From NCBI RefSeq assembly GCF_019599545.1, contig NZ_JAIEZV010000002.1, forward strand, positions 496,001-560,000: DNA of 64,000 nt, read 5' to 3'. Of this stretch, positions 7,949-16,358 are shown one piece after another. A model generated the notes under the pieces. The model saw nothing but the letters and a program-made list of their open reading frames with translations, had not been told where the DNA came from and made no database searches. Made by a program: the position numbers and the translations under genes. The stretch is from Halobacillus sp. Nhm2S1 (GTDB lineage Bacteria; Bacillota; Bacilli; Bacillales; Halobacillaceae). Numbering within the stretch: position 1 is the first letter of the stretch; each line of letters opens with the position of its first letter.

Positions 7949-8671
7949 ATGAAAATAGAAATTTGGTCAGATTTCGTCTGTCCTTTTTGTTATATTGGAA
8001 AACGCAGACTAGAAGAGGCCCTGGAACATTTCCCTGGCAAACAGGTAGATGTCGTGTACAAGAGTTTTGAACTGGATCCGAATGCAGAGCGGAACACGGG
8101 GAGAAACATGCATGAGAAGCTTGCCGCTAAATACGGCCGTTCTCTGGATGAAGCGCGTGAGATGACACAGAACATGACCGAGCAGGCGAAGATGGTCGGT
8201 CTCGATTTCCGCTTTGATTCAGTCGTGCCGACAAACACGTTCGATGCCCATCGCGTATCTCAACTCGCCAATGAAAAAGGGTTAGGTAAAGCATTCGCCG
8301 AGCGCTTTTTCAAAGCGGTTCTGACCGATGGTAAAGATGTCGGGGATCATGAAACGATCACAGCGCTAGCCGTCGAGGTCGGACTTGATCGTGATGCGGT
8401 GGTTTCTGTTCTTGAAGGATCTGATTATACGGAAGCGGTTCGCCGTGAAGAAGCGGAAGCACAGCAGATCGGTGTACAGGGCGTACCGTTTTTCGTCATC
8501 AACCGGAAATATGCCGTTTCCGGCGCCCAGCCGACAGAAGTCTTCGTTCAAGGGCTTGAAAAAGCTTTTGCTGAAGAAGAAGAGACGCCTGCATTCGAGG
8601 ATTTATCGAGTGAAAGCGGAGCAGCTTGTACAGAAGATGGCTGTGAAGTGCCTGGGGAAGAAAATAAATAG
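7949..8671 (+). CDS. DsbA family (FrnE-like) oxidoreductase
   Basis: Cytoplasmic thioredoxin-fold protein of 240 residues with the active-site C-P-F-C at residues 11-14 inside SDFVCPFCYIGKRRLEEAL, followed by an all-helical insert and a cis-Pro loop in GVQGVPFFVI (about 180). This is the FrnE/2-hydroxychromene-isomerase-like branch of the DsbA family, linked in other species to oxidative stress. The C-terminal tail is acidic and carries two extra cysteines (CTEDGC). The ATG at 7949 is preceded by gaagaggtg; a GTG nine bases upstream is the alternative. A strong terminator follows directly. Confidence 0.85.
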   Translation: MKIEIWSDFVCPFCYIGKRRLEEALEHFPGKQVDVVYKSFELDPNAERNTGRNMHEKLAAKYGRSLDEAREMTQNMTEQAKMVGLDFRFDSVVPTNTFDAHRVSQLANEKGLGKAFAERFFKAVLTDGKDVGDHETITALAVEVGLDRDAVVSVLEGSDYTEAVRREEAEAQQIGVQGVPFFVINRKYAVSGAQPTEVFVQGLEKAFAEEEETPAFEDLSSESGAACTEDGCEVPGEENK

Positions 8672-8673
8672 AA

Positions 8674-8712
8674 GAAAAGCCGCGGGATCGTTGTCTCCCG
8701 CGGCTTTTTTTG
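8674..8712 (+). terminator. Terminator after the FrnE-like gene
   Basis: aaaagccgcggga / tcccgcggctttttttt, a G+C-rich stem followed by a T-run, just after the stop codon. Confidence 0.9.
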
Positions 8713-8727
8713 TGATGTTATATGGCG

Positions 8728-8823
8728 TTAGGACGTTACTTGTTTGAGTTAGGACGTTATATGAGAGCGATTGGGTGTTACTGGTGCTCGTTAAGGCGTT
8801 ATGTGCGAACCATAGGGCGTTAT
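8728..8823. repeat. Degenerate tandem repeat, about 21-bp unit, five copies
   Basis: Five imperfect units begin at 8728, 8749, 8771, 8791 and 8813. Each starts with a core like ttaggacgttat, with variants ttgggtgttac, ttaaggcgttat and tagggcgttat. The spacing is 20-22 bases. The array fills the space between the terminator of the FrnE-like gene and the stop codon of the next convergent gene. No coding frame or function is evident. Confidence 0.7.
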
Positions 8824-8827
8824 TTTT

Positions 8828-9280
8828 TTATATGATTCCCTGAAATTTCAATATCGCTTCTGCAATGAGCGCAGAGCCTAAGAACGTCCCAAGCATGACA
8901 CAAACGGCAACCACAATGCTTCGCCAGCCGAGTTTGACAAAGTCTGTCCAGGAGCGGCCGATGGCGATTCCTGCATAAGCAAGGATCGGTGTCGTCAATG
9001 CAAGCAGCTCCACCTCACTTGTTGCGGATACGATGTAGTCGGACCCCGGCATCCACGGCATCGAAAGGAGAACGCCTACGAGCGCAACATAAGCGATACT
9101 TGGCAGCGAACCTGGAAGGACGTCACCTAAAATTAACCCGGCGAGGCAGATGCCGATGAGAATCAGCATCCCCGGAACCGCAGCTGTCGGAAGAATCTCG
9201 TAGCCAACCCAGTTTCCAATCAGTGCAACAACCCCGAAAATCCCCAGCAGCAGTACCCATTCTTGTACATTTTTCAACAT
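8828..9280 (-). CDS. Multi-spanning membrane protein, partner of the DUF3100 protein
   Basis: A 150-residue integral membrane protein with about five hydrophobic segments and only short loops. It lies 3 bases downstream of the DUF3100 gene and is certainly co-transcribed with it. I do not recognise a named family; the loop sequence LGDVLPGSLPSIAYVALVGVLL and the size suggest one half of a two-component permease. The start has a good ribosome site (aaggaaagggg). Confidence 0.65.
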   Translation of the reverse strand: MLKNVQEWVLLLGIFGVVALIGNWVGYEILPTAAVPGMLILIGICLAGLILGDVLPGSLPSIAYVALVGVLLSMPWMPGSDYIVSATSEVELLALTTPILAYAGIAIGRSWTDFVKLGWRSIVVAVCVMLGTFLGSALIAEAILKFQGII

Positions 9281-9283
9281 CGT

Positions 9284-10093
9284 TTATGCCCCTTTCCTTA
9301 CACTTGTGCTGTGTTTCTTTTTTGTCATGAGTTGATATAAGCGTTCTGTAAGCGGCAGTCCGATGAAGATGCTCATATACAGCCCTGTCGATAAGGATAA
9401 AAGGTTACTGGCCCCTGCAAAGGCGAGGATATCATTTTCCATCGCTGGAAAGGCCGCAACGAGCGAGCCACTGGCGGCTGCCATCATACTTCCACTTCCG
9501 ATTCCAGAAGCCATGGCGAAAGACAACGGATGGAGCGGTGTCCAAGTGGCAAGAAAACCTGAGATCAACCCCATAAATACAGCTCCGAACACGGTACCGA
9601 ATATGTAAATTGCCATGACTCCGCGCCCTTCAGGGGAGTTGAAACCATACTTATCCATGATTAATCCTACGTTCGGTTCGCGTGCGACGGAGTGGGCCAT
9701 CCCGATGCTTTCACGTTTCAACCCAAGCCAGACGGCTACGGGCAAGGCGATTAGAATCGTTCCGAGATTCCCGAATTCCTGTAAAAGTAAAGCTGGTCCT
9801 GCTTCAATGATCTGCGGAAGTGACGGACCGATGATGACACCGATTTTCGCAATGAGAACCGTGACGCCAAGCACGATGAGCGGTTCAGCATTTTTCGACT
9901 GTTTCTCTTTGATCACTGGTGTGAAGAATAAAGCAAGACCAATAATGATGGCATAAAGCATGGGTAATAAAAGTACGACACCAGGACCGACATTGAAGGA
10001 GTGTGTGCCGATGATCTCCGTAACGAGAACGATCGCAAGCACGACCGCATGCAGCCTCCAATCTTTCCAAATGTTCGTCAGTTGTTGTTTCAT
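9284..10093 (-). CDS. DUF3100 family membrane protein
   Basis: Integral membrane protein of 269 residues with roughly eight hydrophobic segments, matching the length and layout of DUF3100. It includes the conserved G-Y-x-x-P-E-G-R-G-V-like stretch (YGFNSPEGRGVMAIYIFGT, about residue 150) and a small-residue-rich segment (ASGIGSGSMMAAASGSLVAAFP). DUF3100 proteins are usually encoded next to a second membrane protein, as here, and are suspected transporters. The gene is divergent from a large permease (10243), with a 149-base shared control region. Confidence 0.7.
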   Translation of the reverse strand: MKQQLTNIWKDWRLHAVVLAIVLVTEIIGTHSFNVGPGVVLLLPMLYAIIIGLALFFTPVIKEKQSKNAEPLIVLGVTVLIAKIGVIIGPSLPQIIEAGPALLLQEFGNLGTILIALPVAVWLGLKRESIGMAHSVAREPNVGLIMDKYGFNSPEGRGVMAIYIFGTVFGAVFMGLISGFLATWTPLHPLSFAMASGIGSGSMMAAASGSLVAAFPAMENDILAFAGASNLLSLSTGLYMSIFIGLPLTERLYQLMTKKKHSTSVRKGA

Positions 10094-10242
10094 TGGTGAT
10101 CCCCCCTAAAAAATAAATAATACTAATCATTATAATGTTCAGAAAATTTATTTCAAGGTCAATTTTTGACAAAAACAGAGCTCCGCGTTTCACCCCTCTG
10201 GAACTGATTGAATAGCCTATGTAAAAAAGAGGAGGCATTTTT

Positions 10243-11664
10243 ATGGAATTGACAATGTCTCATTGGATTTACGGGCTGTTCACACTTCTCATCATTTTGA
10301 CGATGATTTTCCGTAAAGGGGTGGTTCTCCCTACTTTACTTGGTACTTTTTTAGTCGCCTGGATGTTTAATGGCAGTTTGATCAGCGGGTTTGTCGGTGT
10401 TTTCAATGCCAACCTAGTGGCCGCCAAGGAACTGTTCAATATCTTTTTGATTATCACTTTTATGGTCGCCTTGTTGCGTTCTTTGAAAGATCTCGGGGCG
10501 GATACCCGCATGATTCAGCCGATTCAAAAAGTGATGGTCAACAGTCATGTATCGTTTTTTATTCTCGTTGCCGTCACCTATGTCATCTCCCTTTTCTTCT
10601 GGCCGACTCCTGCCGTCCCGCTCATTTGTGCCCTCCTTGTTCCTGCTGCTATCCGTACGGGACTGCCTGCGATGGTGGCAGCGATGGCTGTGGCCCTTGC
10701 CGGACAGGGAATGGCGTTATCTTCAGATTACATCATTCAGGTAGCGCCTGAGCTATCTGCAAAATCGGCAGGGATCGATACAGCAAGCGTCATGGATCAG
10801 GCACTGCTTTTATCAGTCGTGACAGGTGTCGTTGCTATTGGGCTCGCTTATCTTTTTAACAGGAAAAGTTTCCGTTCCAAAGATGACCCTCAGAACCACC
10901 AGGAAATCGTTCAAATGCAGGGACTGAAAGAAACAGGGGAAGCGCCAAGTTCACGCGTTCACATCTGGAGCAAAATATTCGCCGTCCTCGTCCCGCTATC
11001 CATGCTTGCTGTAATGGTCTATATGGTTTCGACCAAGCTCAGTTCAGGACGGATGGGCGGATTCGAAGGAGGAGACGGAGCGGCTTTCATCGGAGGCGTC
11101 GCTGTGGTTTTATTGTTGCTTTCAAGCTTAGCTTTCGGAAAGCAGAAAGCGCTAGATGATGTGAGCACACACATTACGGAAGGTTTCGTATTCGCCTTTA
11201 AAGCGATGGGGCCCGTGATTCCGATTGCTGGTTTCTTTTTTCTTGGCAGTGGGGATTTCGCCAAAGATATCCTTGTCCTGCCAGCAGAAGCGACCCCTTC
11301 CTTCCTCTTTGATCTCGTCCAATCAAGTCAGGATTATTTGCCGCAAAGTGCTTTTCTGACCGCATTTAGTATTTTGATTATCGGAATTATTACAGGGTTG
11401 GATGGCTCCGGTTTCTCAGGACTTCCGCTTACCGGTGCTTTGTCTGCCTCGCTCGCTAACGGAACAATCGACGCTTCCACCCTTGCTGCCATCGGACAGA
11501 TGGGGTCCATCTGGACAGGAGGCGGTACCATCATCGCCTGGTCCTCCTTGATCGCGATCGCCGGATTCTGCGGCGTACCCGTCATGGAACTCGTCCGGAA
11601 AAACTTCATCCCCGTCACCCTCGGATTAATCGTCTCCACCCTCGTTGCCTTGCTGCTGTTTTAA
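10243..11664 (+). CDS. Large polytopic permease of the ion-transporter type
   Basis: A 473-residue membrane protein with about 12 hydrophobic segments. The two halves are separated by a hydrophilic loop (about 205-235), with paired re-entrant-like stretches such as FFWPTPAVPLICALLVPAAIR and DGSGFSGLPLTGALSASLANG. This architecture fits the ion-transporter superfamily (NhaC/DcuC/GntP-like), but I cannot assign a substrate. A strong ribosome site (agaggaggc) precedes the ATG. It faces the DUF3100 operon across a short divergent promoter region, suggesting joint regulation, and ends at a palindromic terminator. Confidence 0.65.
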   Translation: MELTMSHWIYGLFTLLIILTMIFRKGVVLPTLLGTFLVAWMFNGSLISGFVGVFNANLVAAKELFNIFLIITFMVALLRSLKDLGADTRMIQPIQKVMVNSHVSFFILVAVTYVISLFFWPTPAVPLICALLVPAAIRTGLPAMVAAMAVALAGQGMALSSDYIIQVAPELSAKSAGIDTASVMDQALLLSVVTGVVAIGLAYLFNRKSFRSKDDPQNHQEIVQMQGLKETGEAPSSRVHIWSKIFAVLVPLSMLAVMVYMVSTKLSSGRMGGFEGGDGAAFIGGVAVVLLLLSSLAFGKQKALDDVSTHITEGFVFAFKAMGPVIPIAGFFFLGSGDFAKDILVLPAEATPSFLFDLVQSSQDYLPQSAFLTAFSILIIGIITGLDGSGFSGLPLTGALSASLANGTIDASTLAAIGQMGSIWTGGGTIIAWSSLIAIAGFCGVPVMELVRKNFIPVTLGLIVSTLVALLLF

Positions 11665-11674
11665 CTTCCTTTTT

Positions 11675-11719
11675 ATGGTGTACCAGGTCATCCATAATAT
11701 GGATGACCTGGTACACCAT
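11675..11719. terminator. Palindromic terminator, copy 2 (longest perfect stem)
   Basis: A perfect 20-bp stem with left arm atggtgtaccaggtcatcca, a 5-base loop (taata) and T-rich flanks on both sides. It belongs to the family first seen at 4136. Confidence 0.9.
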
Positions 11720-11911
11720 TTTTTGTCAATCTCTCTTTCTTCCTTATTTTGGTTATTGGTTTGTGTTTCTTTAGACTTGCGAAATAATATTGCGTAGGAT
11801 AGAACTCCTAGCGAACACCTGTCCATATGATTCATTTTTCTGAATATTAGTGAAACCGATTTCCTTACATGTTATATTTTGGTAAGTATTTTCAATAGAG
11901 GGGGAAATTTG

Positions 11912-13282
11912 ATGAATAAAAAACACATCGTTCTCAGTTCGGCTATGGCTGGACTTCTAGTATTTTCTGCCACACCAACTACATTTGCTCATGACATGCT
12001 TGATGATGCACTAGTAGAGAAAGGGCAGGAAGGGTCTCAAGCACTGAATCAGGTGCCTGTTCTGGAAGGATCTAAAAATGTGGGGAACTGGAAGGAAGTC
12101 GGTTCCGCGCAGTTGAAACAATATGATGGTGTCCAGAATAATACGGCTGACGTTTATGCCTATGATGGCTATGCTTATGTGGGTACACATACACAGAATA
12201 GTGGCGAAGGCGGCGTCCGCATCTTTGACTTGAAAGATCCATCGAATCCAGTTGAAATCGCCAAGTTTGCTGACGATATTCCTGGCACATGGCAGGAAAA
12301 AGTCATTGTGAAAAAAGTGAACACAGAAGAGTTCAAAGGCGATCTTGCTGTGGTTAGTGTCCAACAGCTGGACCGCGACAATCCTGAATCCAAAGGCGGC
12401 TTTCTTTTGTATGATGTATCCAATCCTGAGTCACCTGAAAAACTCGGTTTCTGGGAAATGGACAAGCGTGTGCCAGGTACCCATGAACTTTATCTTACGG
12501 TAAAAGAAGGAAAGCCTTTCGTATTAGCGGCAAATCCGTATGCGGATTATTATACCCACGGGGAAGAAAAGGATTTCGCTTTAGTTGATGTCAGCGATCC
12601 TTCTGCTCCGGAAACGATTTACGAATTTGACCCGCGCACTTTACCTGAAGTCGATGAAGATTTCAACGGATATCACTGGAATTCTCCTGATGGAAAAACA
12701 CGCCCTGTCTTTAACCACAGTACGATGACGGACAACAATGGAGATACTGCTCTTCTATCCTTCTGGGATCTTGGAACAATCATTCTCGATATCTCGGACC
12801 CTTACAATGTGAAGTTCGAAGGCCGGACGGACTATGCCCCTGATGTCCAGGGATCCGCACACTCCGCTGCCCTTGCCAAAGGCGGCAATGTCCTGATTGA
12901 GACACGCGAAGTCTATAATCCTACAAAGGCTGGCTATGAAGAGTCCTATGGCTACACAAGAATCTTTGATATTAAAGATAAGCAGAATCCGAAGCTGTTG
13001 AGCACATTCAAAACAGAACTCGTCGATGACGTGGAAGATGGCATCACTTTCGCTAATACCGTCCACGATCCAAAAGTTCATGGCAACACTTTGTATCTGT
13101 CCCACTATGCGGGAGGAATCCGTGCGGTGGATATCACAGATCCCAGCAATCCGGAGCAGGTGGGTGTTTATAATCCTGCCGGCGGTTATTTCTGGGGGAC
13201 GTTCGTTGATCGCAACTACGTCCTTGGCTCTGACATGAACCAAGGTTTGAAAGTACTACAGAAGAATAATAGTGATAAGTAA
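11912..13282 (+). CDS. Secreted LVIVD-repeat beta-propeller-like protein
   Basis: Exported protein of 456 residues. A signal peptide (NKKH, hydrophobic core, cleavage expected after TFA) is followed by at least six repeats of the LVIVD type, each with a core like (V/I)xIFDLKDPSNPVEIAxF. Clear copies are FDLKDPSNP, YDVSNPESP, VDVSDPSAP, LDISDPYNV, FDIKDKQNP and VDITDPSNP. Such repeats form blades of a surface beta-propeller; the function is unknown, possibly binding or adhesion. The ATG at 11912 is chosen because of gaggggg upstream and because the signal peptide starts there. It is transcribed alone and followed at once by a terminator. Confidence 0.85.
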   Translation: MNKKHIVLSSAMAGLLVFSATPTTFAHDMLDDALVEKGQEGSQALNQVPVLEGSKNVGNWKEVGSAQLKQYDGVQNNTADVYAYDGYAYVGTHTQNSGEGGVRIFDLKDPSNPVEIAKFADDIPGTWQEKVIVKKVNTEEFKGDLAVVSVQQLDRDNPESKGGFLLYDVSNPESPEKLGFWEMDKRVPGTHELYLTVKEGKPFVLAANPYADYYTHGEEKDFALVDVSDPSAPETIYEFDPRTLPEVDEDFNGYHWNSPDGKTRPVFNHSTMTDNNGDTALLSFWDLGTIILDISDPYNVKFEGRTDYAPDVQGSAHSAALAKGGNVLIETREVYNPTKAGYEESYGYTRIFDIKDKQNPKLLSTFKTELVDDVEDGITFANTVHDPKVHGNTLYLSHYAGGIRAVDITDPSNPEQVGVYNPAGGYFWGTFVDRNYVLGSDMNQGLKVLQKNNSDK

Positions 13283-13287
13283 AGATC

Positions 13288-13313
13288 AAGCCTCCTGTTT
13301 ATACAGGAGGCTT
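13288..13313 (+). terminator. Terminator of the LVIVD protein gene
   Basis: aagcctcctgt / acaggaggctt with a 4-base loop, followed by tttat; 5 bases after the stop codon. Confidence 0.85.
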
Positions 13314-13330
13314 TTATCAACCAGAAATTA

Positions 13331-13410
13331 TAAATATCAATCAAATCTTGAATATACCAACCAAACTCCTAATATATCGGCCAAATCCAAAATATATCAA
13401 TTAAACAAAA
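13331..13410. repeat. Tandem repeat, exact 20-bp period, four units
   Basis: Four consecutive 20-base units start at 13331, 13351, 13371 and 13391. They share a pattern like aatatatcggccaaatccaa; the last unit is the most diverged. The array lies between two converging terminators and has no coding potential. Its layout resembles the 21-bp array at 8728, although the unit sequence differs. Confidence 0.7.
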
Positions 13411-13411
13411 A

Positions 13412-13438
13412 AAGTGCAGGAGCTCTCTCCTGCACTTT
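13412..13438 (-). terminator. Terminator at the end of the galactoside operon
   Basis: aagtgcaggag / ctcctgcactt stem followed on the minus strand by ttttttgttt. It closes the long minus-strand operon after the GH42 gene. Confidence 0.85.
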
Positions 13439-13440
13439 CC

Positions 13441-15393
13441 TTATCCCTTCACAATTCTACTTTCAAATGGACCCAGCTTCTCCATACCATACGACTTTTC
13501 CTTATCACTGTGATTCATCAAAAATAGGTATGAATCCCCACCGATATGACGGCGATACACTTCCACATCACGTTCAGACTCGATCGTTTGAATGCCGCGG
13601 TCACTCGTCACATCAGCAGCAATTTTCTCCAAAGCCCCTTCACTCAAACCACCACCGACGTAGTAGACACTCCCTTTTCCAAACGAGTTTTTCGTCACGG
13701 CTGCGTACCCTTTGTAAAATTGATCCTGATACGAATAGAGCGTTTCTGCTTGTTCAGGAACGAGGAGGTCGCGCCACACGGAAATGTGAGCGGGAACGTC
13801 AGCAAACGATCCTTCTCCCTGCAGTTCAAGCTGGTGCGCGGCGGTTAAAGATTCAATTTCCTCCACGCGAGCACCGATCAACTCACGGACTGGGCCTGGC
13901 AGAACTTCGCCAAGCCGGATGTTGTTGTCCCTGCCTTTCAATCCGGCACGGTAGGAAAAGATGACGGTACCGCCTTCGTCTGCAAAGGTTCGGAGACGAC
14001 TGGCGAGTGCATCATCCATCAACTGCATGACTGGGACCAGTACGACTTTGTATGTACTGAGATCACGGCTGGCCGGGATGACGTCGATGTTCGTATTTTT
14101 CCGGTAAAACGGTCGGTACAAACGAAGCAATTCTTCGTTGAAATCAAAGTCTTTGCTCTGGATCTGCGAACGCCATGACCAGATGTTGTCATAATCATAG
14201 AGAACCGCAACGTCAGAGTTTATTTCCGCATTCAACAATTCTTCGTGCTCTTTGATTTCGTTGAAAAGAGATTGGACCTCTTTATATTTGCGACCATATA
14301 CATTGTCATGATCCACCACACCGTAACAAAACTGCTCGGCGCCTTTCGTCATGCCACGCCAGCGGAAGTAGAGCATATTGGAACAGCCATGTGCGAACGC
14401 TTGATAGGACCACATTTTCGCCTGGTTCGGACGTGGCAGGTAGCCGATGACATCATGACCCTGGGCTCCCATCAGTTCTTCGACAATCCAATAATTCTGG
14501 TCCAATAAACCACGGTTGAAATCGTGTGTCATGGCAATCGCTTCTGGAGGGATCGGTTTTTCGAGTCCGCCCCATACCGGATAGTTATCATAGGATACGA
14601 AATCCATCGGCTTCACATTTTCCTCGTGGTCGAACCACTTATCGAAAAACCCGCCGGACACATTTGTGGTCACTGTCTGATGGCTTCCTTTATGTTCGTT
14701 GACAATCGCCGTCATCTCGTGCGTAAATTCGTTGACAGAAGCGGAACGAAAACGCGCCCACTCCAGTTTCAATGTCGGATTGTGAGTCGTTACCGTCGGC
14801 TTTGGAATCGGGATTTCAGAGAAGTCGTTATACGTCTGTCCCCAGAAAATCGTTCCCCACTCGTCATTCAGCTGTCCTACACTGTCGTATTTGTTTTCCA
14901 AATACTGATGAAAAGCGGCATAACACTGATCGCAGTAGCACATGTCGCTTCCTTCATGACCGAATTCGTTATCAATCTGCCAAGAGACGATCGCTTCTTC
15001 ATCTTTATAGTGCTGGACGAGTTTTTTCGTAATCCCTGCTGCGTATTGACGGTATTTGTCTGAGTTGAAGCAATATTGGCGGCGACCGCCAAACACCCTC
15101 TTGTTACCGTTTTCATTCTCAGACAAAATGGATGGATGTTTCTGAGCGAGCCAGGCTGGGAATGTTGCTGTCGGTGTCCCGAACATGACATCAAGGCCGT
15201 GCTGTTTCGCTTTTTCAATCACACGATCGAAGTAGGAAAAATCGAAGGCGCCTTCCTCTTTTTCCATGAGATGCCATGCAAATTCTCCGATCCGAATGAT
15301 GTTGGCACCCATGTCTTTGATGCCCTGAAGGTCTTCACCCATCATTTCTTCCGGCCAGTGTTCCGGATAGTAATCGACACCTAAATACGTCAT
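13441..15393 (-). CDS. ganA: Beta-galactosidase, GH42 family
   Basis: Hydrolyses beta-galactosides in the cytoplasm (no signal peptide). It has 650 residues, close to the family norm. The TIM barrel starts at GVDYYPEHWPEE; the acid/base Glu is in QIDNEFG (Glu143); the nucleophile is in YWIVEELMG (about Glu305). The structural zinc cysteines of GH42 are visible as Cys108 and Cys152, Cys154, Cys157. The trimerisation and C-terminal beta domains follow. It is the last gene of the galactoside operon, directly after the mutarotase-like gene, so the operon can process both alpha- and beta-linked galactosides. A clear aggagg precedes the ATG. Confidence 0.92.
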   Translation of the reverse strand: MTYLGVDYYPEHWPEEMMGEDLQGIKDMGANIIRIGEFAWHLMEKEEGAFDFSYFDRVIEKAKQHGLDVMFGTPTATFPAWLAQKHPSILSENENGNKRVFGGRRQYCFNSDKYRQYAAGITKKLVQHYKDEEAIVSWQIDNEFGHEGSDMCYCDQCYAAFHQYLENKYDSVGQLNDEWGTIFWGQTYNDFSEIPIPKPTVTTHNPTLKLEWARFRSASVNEFTHEMTAIVNEHKGSHQTVTTNVSGGFFDKWFDHEENVKPMDFVSYDNYPVWGGLEKPIPPEAIAMTHDFNRGLLDQNYWIVEELMGAQGHDVIGYLPRPNQAKMWSYQAFAHGCSNMLYFRWRGMTKGAEQFCYGVVDHDNVYGRKYKEVQSLFNEIKEHEELLNAEINSDVAVLYDYDNIWSWRSQIQSKDFDFNEELLRLYRPFYRKNTNIDVIPASRDLSTYKVVLVPVMQLMDDALASRLRTFADEGGTVIFSYRAGLKGRDNNIRLGEVLPGPVRELIGARVEEIESLTAAHQLELQGEGSFADVPAHISVWRDLLVPEQAETLYSYQDQFYKGYAAVTKNSFGKGSVYYVGGGLSEGALEKIAADVTSDRGIQTIESERDVEVYRRHIGGDSYLFLMNHSDKEKSYGMEKLGPFESRIVKG

Positions 15394-16344
15394 TTATAAG
15401 CCTCCTGTTTCGATGTTCAATGTCCACGTATAAGACCCGTGGGCCGGGATGTAGGATACTTTGCCGATTTTTTCAGCAAGATACACATCGTCGTACACGC
15501 CGGTGCATGGTTCCAATGCAATGTTGTGCTCTCCACGGTAGCCGCCGCGCGTTTTCCAAACGCCGAGATACGGCACCTTGTTCTCAGGGAAACGATAGGT
15601 CAATTTTCTGTTCAAGTTGGGTTGGACGAGTGAACACCATCCCTTAGAAAGCGGCTCAGTGAAATAAAATTTCTCCGCTGTCCCTTCCTCCATCGGCTCA
15701 AGCTCGCTCAGGTCAATTTTACTGCCTGTTTTCGCTGATTCTGTCTCCGGATAATCATGTGTTTTCCCCCAGTCGCCGAGATGCTGGGATCCTTTTTCAA
15801 CATTCATCACCTGCTTCAAGTCTTCAGGTACTTCGATGGCTGTGTATTCATCCAGGTTGAGCAGCGCATGTGGTGTCCAAATGAATGGAAAAGGCTCGTC
15901 ACTCTTGTTGATCGCTTCATATTTAATTGTCACACCATCGCCATGAAGGCAGATTTTCTTTTTCAATGCATAAGGAAATTCCGGACTGTGAACTTCCAGG
16001 GAAACACCGTCATGGGTTGCTTTATATTCCCACGGCAGTGTCCATACTTCACCGTGATCAGGGACCTCTTTCCAGTTGGTCGGGTGGGGACCTTTGTCGA
16101 TTCCAGGAAACATTTCGTCAAATCCGCTGGAATCATATTTGGAAAAATCCGCTCCATATGGCGGGATTTCGAGGTTCGGACGATCGGTCTGATACAGCCA
16201 TTCATAATCGGCTTCTTTATCAAAGAAACTGACCATCTTCCCCCCGTACCCCGGCAGGATTACCGCTCTTACACTCTCATTTTCCAGTACAACGGCATCC
16301 AGACTTTTGAATTTCGTCTTCTGGTACGTACACACATCGACCAT
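15394..16344 (-). CDS. Aldose 1-epimerase-like (galactose mutarotase-like) protein
   Basis: A 316-residue cytoplasmic protein with the galactose mutarotase-like beta-sandwich pattern: an N-terminal LENESVRAVILPGYGGKMVSF stretch, the middle FIWTPHALLNL with the expected His, and a late EPCTGVYDD with the catalytic Glu position. It is more distant from classical GalM than usual, so the precise sugar may differ. It sits between galT and the GH42 gene with no gap to the latter, and is expected to interconvert anomers released by the glycosidases for GalK. A ribosome site (ggaggcggtgacc) is present. Confidence 0.75.
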   Translation of the reverse strand: MVDVCTYQKTKFKSLDAVVLENESVRAVILPGYGGKMVSFFDKEADYEWLYQTDRPNLEIPPYGADFSKYDSSGFDEMFPGIDKGPHPTNWKEVPDHGEVWTLPWEYKATHDGVSLEVHSPEFPYALKKKICLHGDGVTIKYEAINKSDEPFPFIWTPHALLNLDEYTAIEVPEDLKQVMNVEKGSQHLGDWGKTHDYPETESAKTGSKIDLSELEPMEEGTAEKFYFTEPLSKGWCSLVQPNLNRKLTYRFPENKVPYLGVWKTRGGYRGEHNIALEPCTGVYDDVYLAEKIGKVSYIPAHGSYTWTLNIETGGL

Positions 16345-16358
16345 TGGTCACCGCCTCC

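Noticed and set aside
13272-13964. 230-residue plus-strand frame over the tandem repeat and GH42 gene end
   Set aside because: Opposite strand of a well-supported gene and runs through terminators and repeats.
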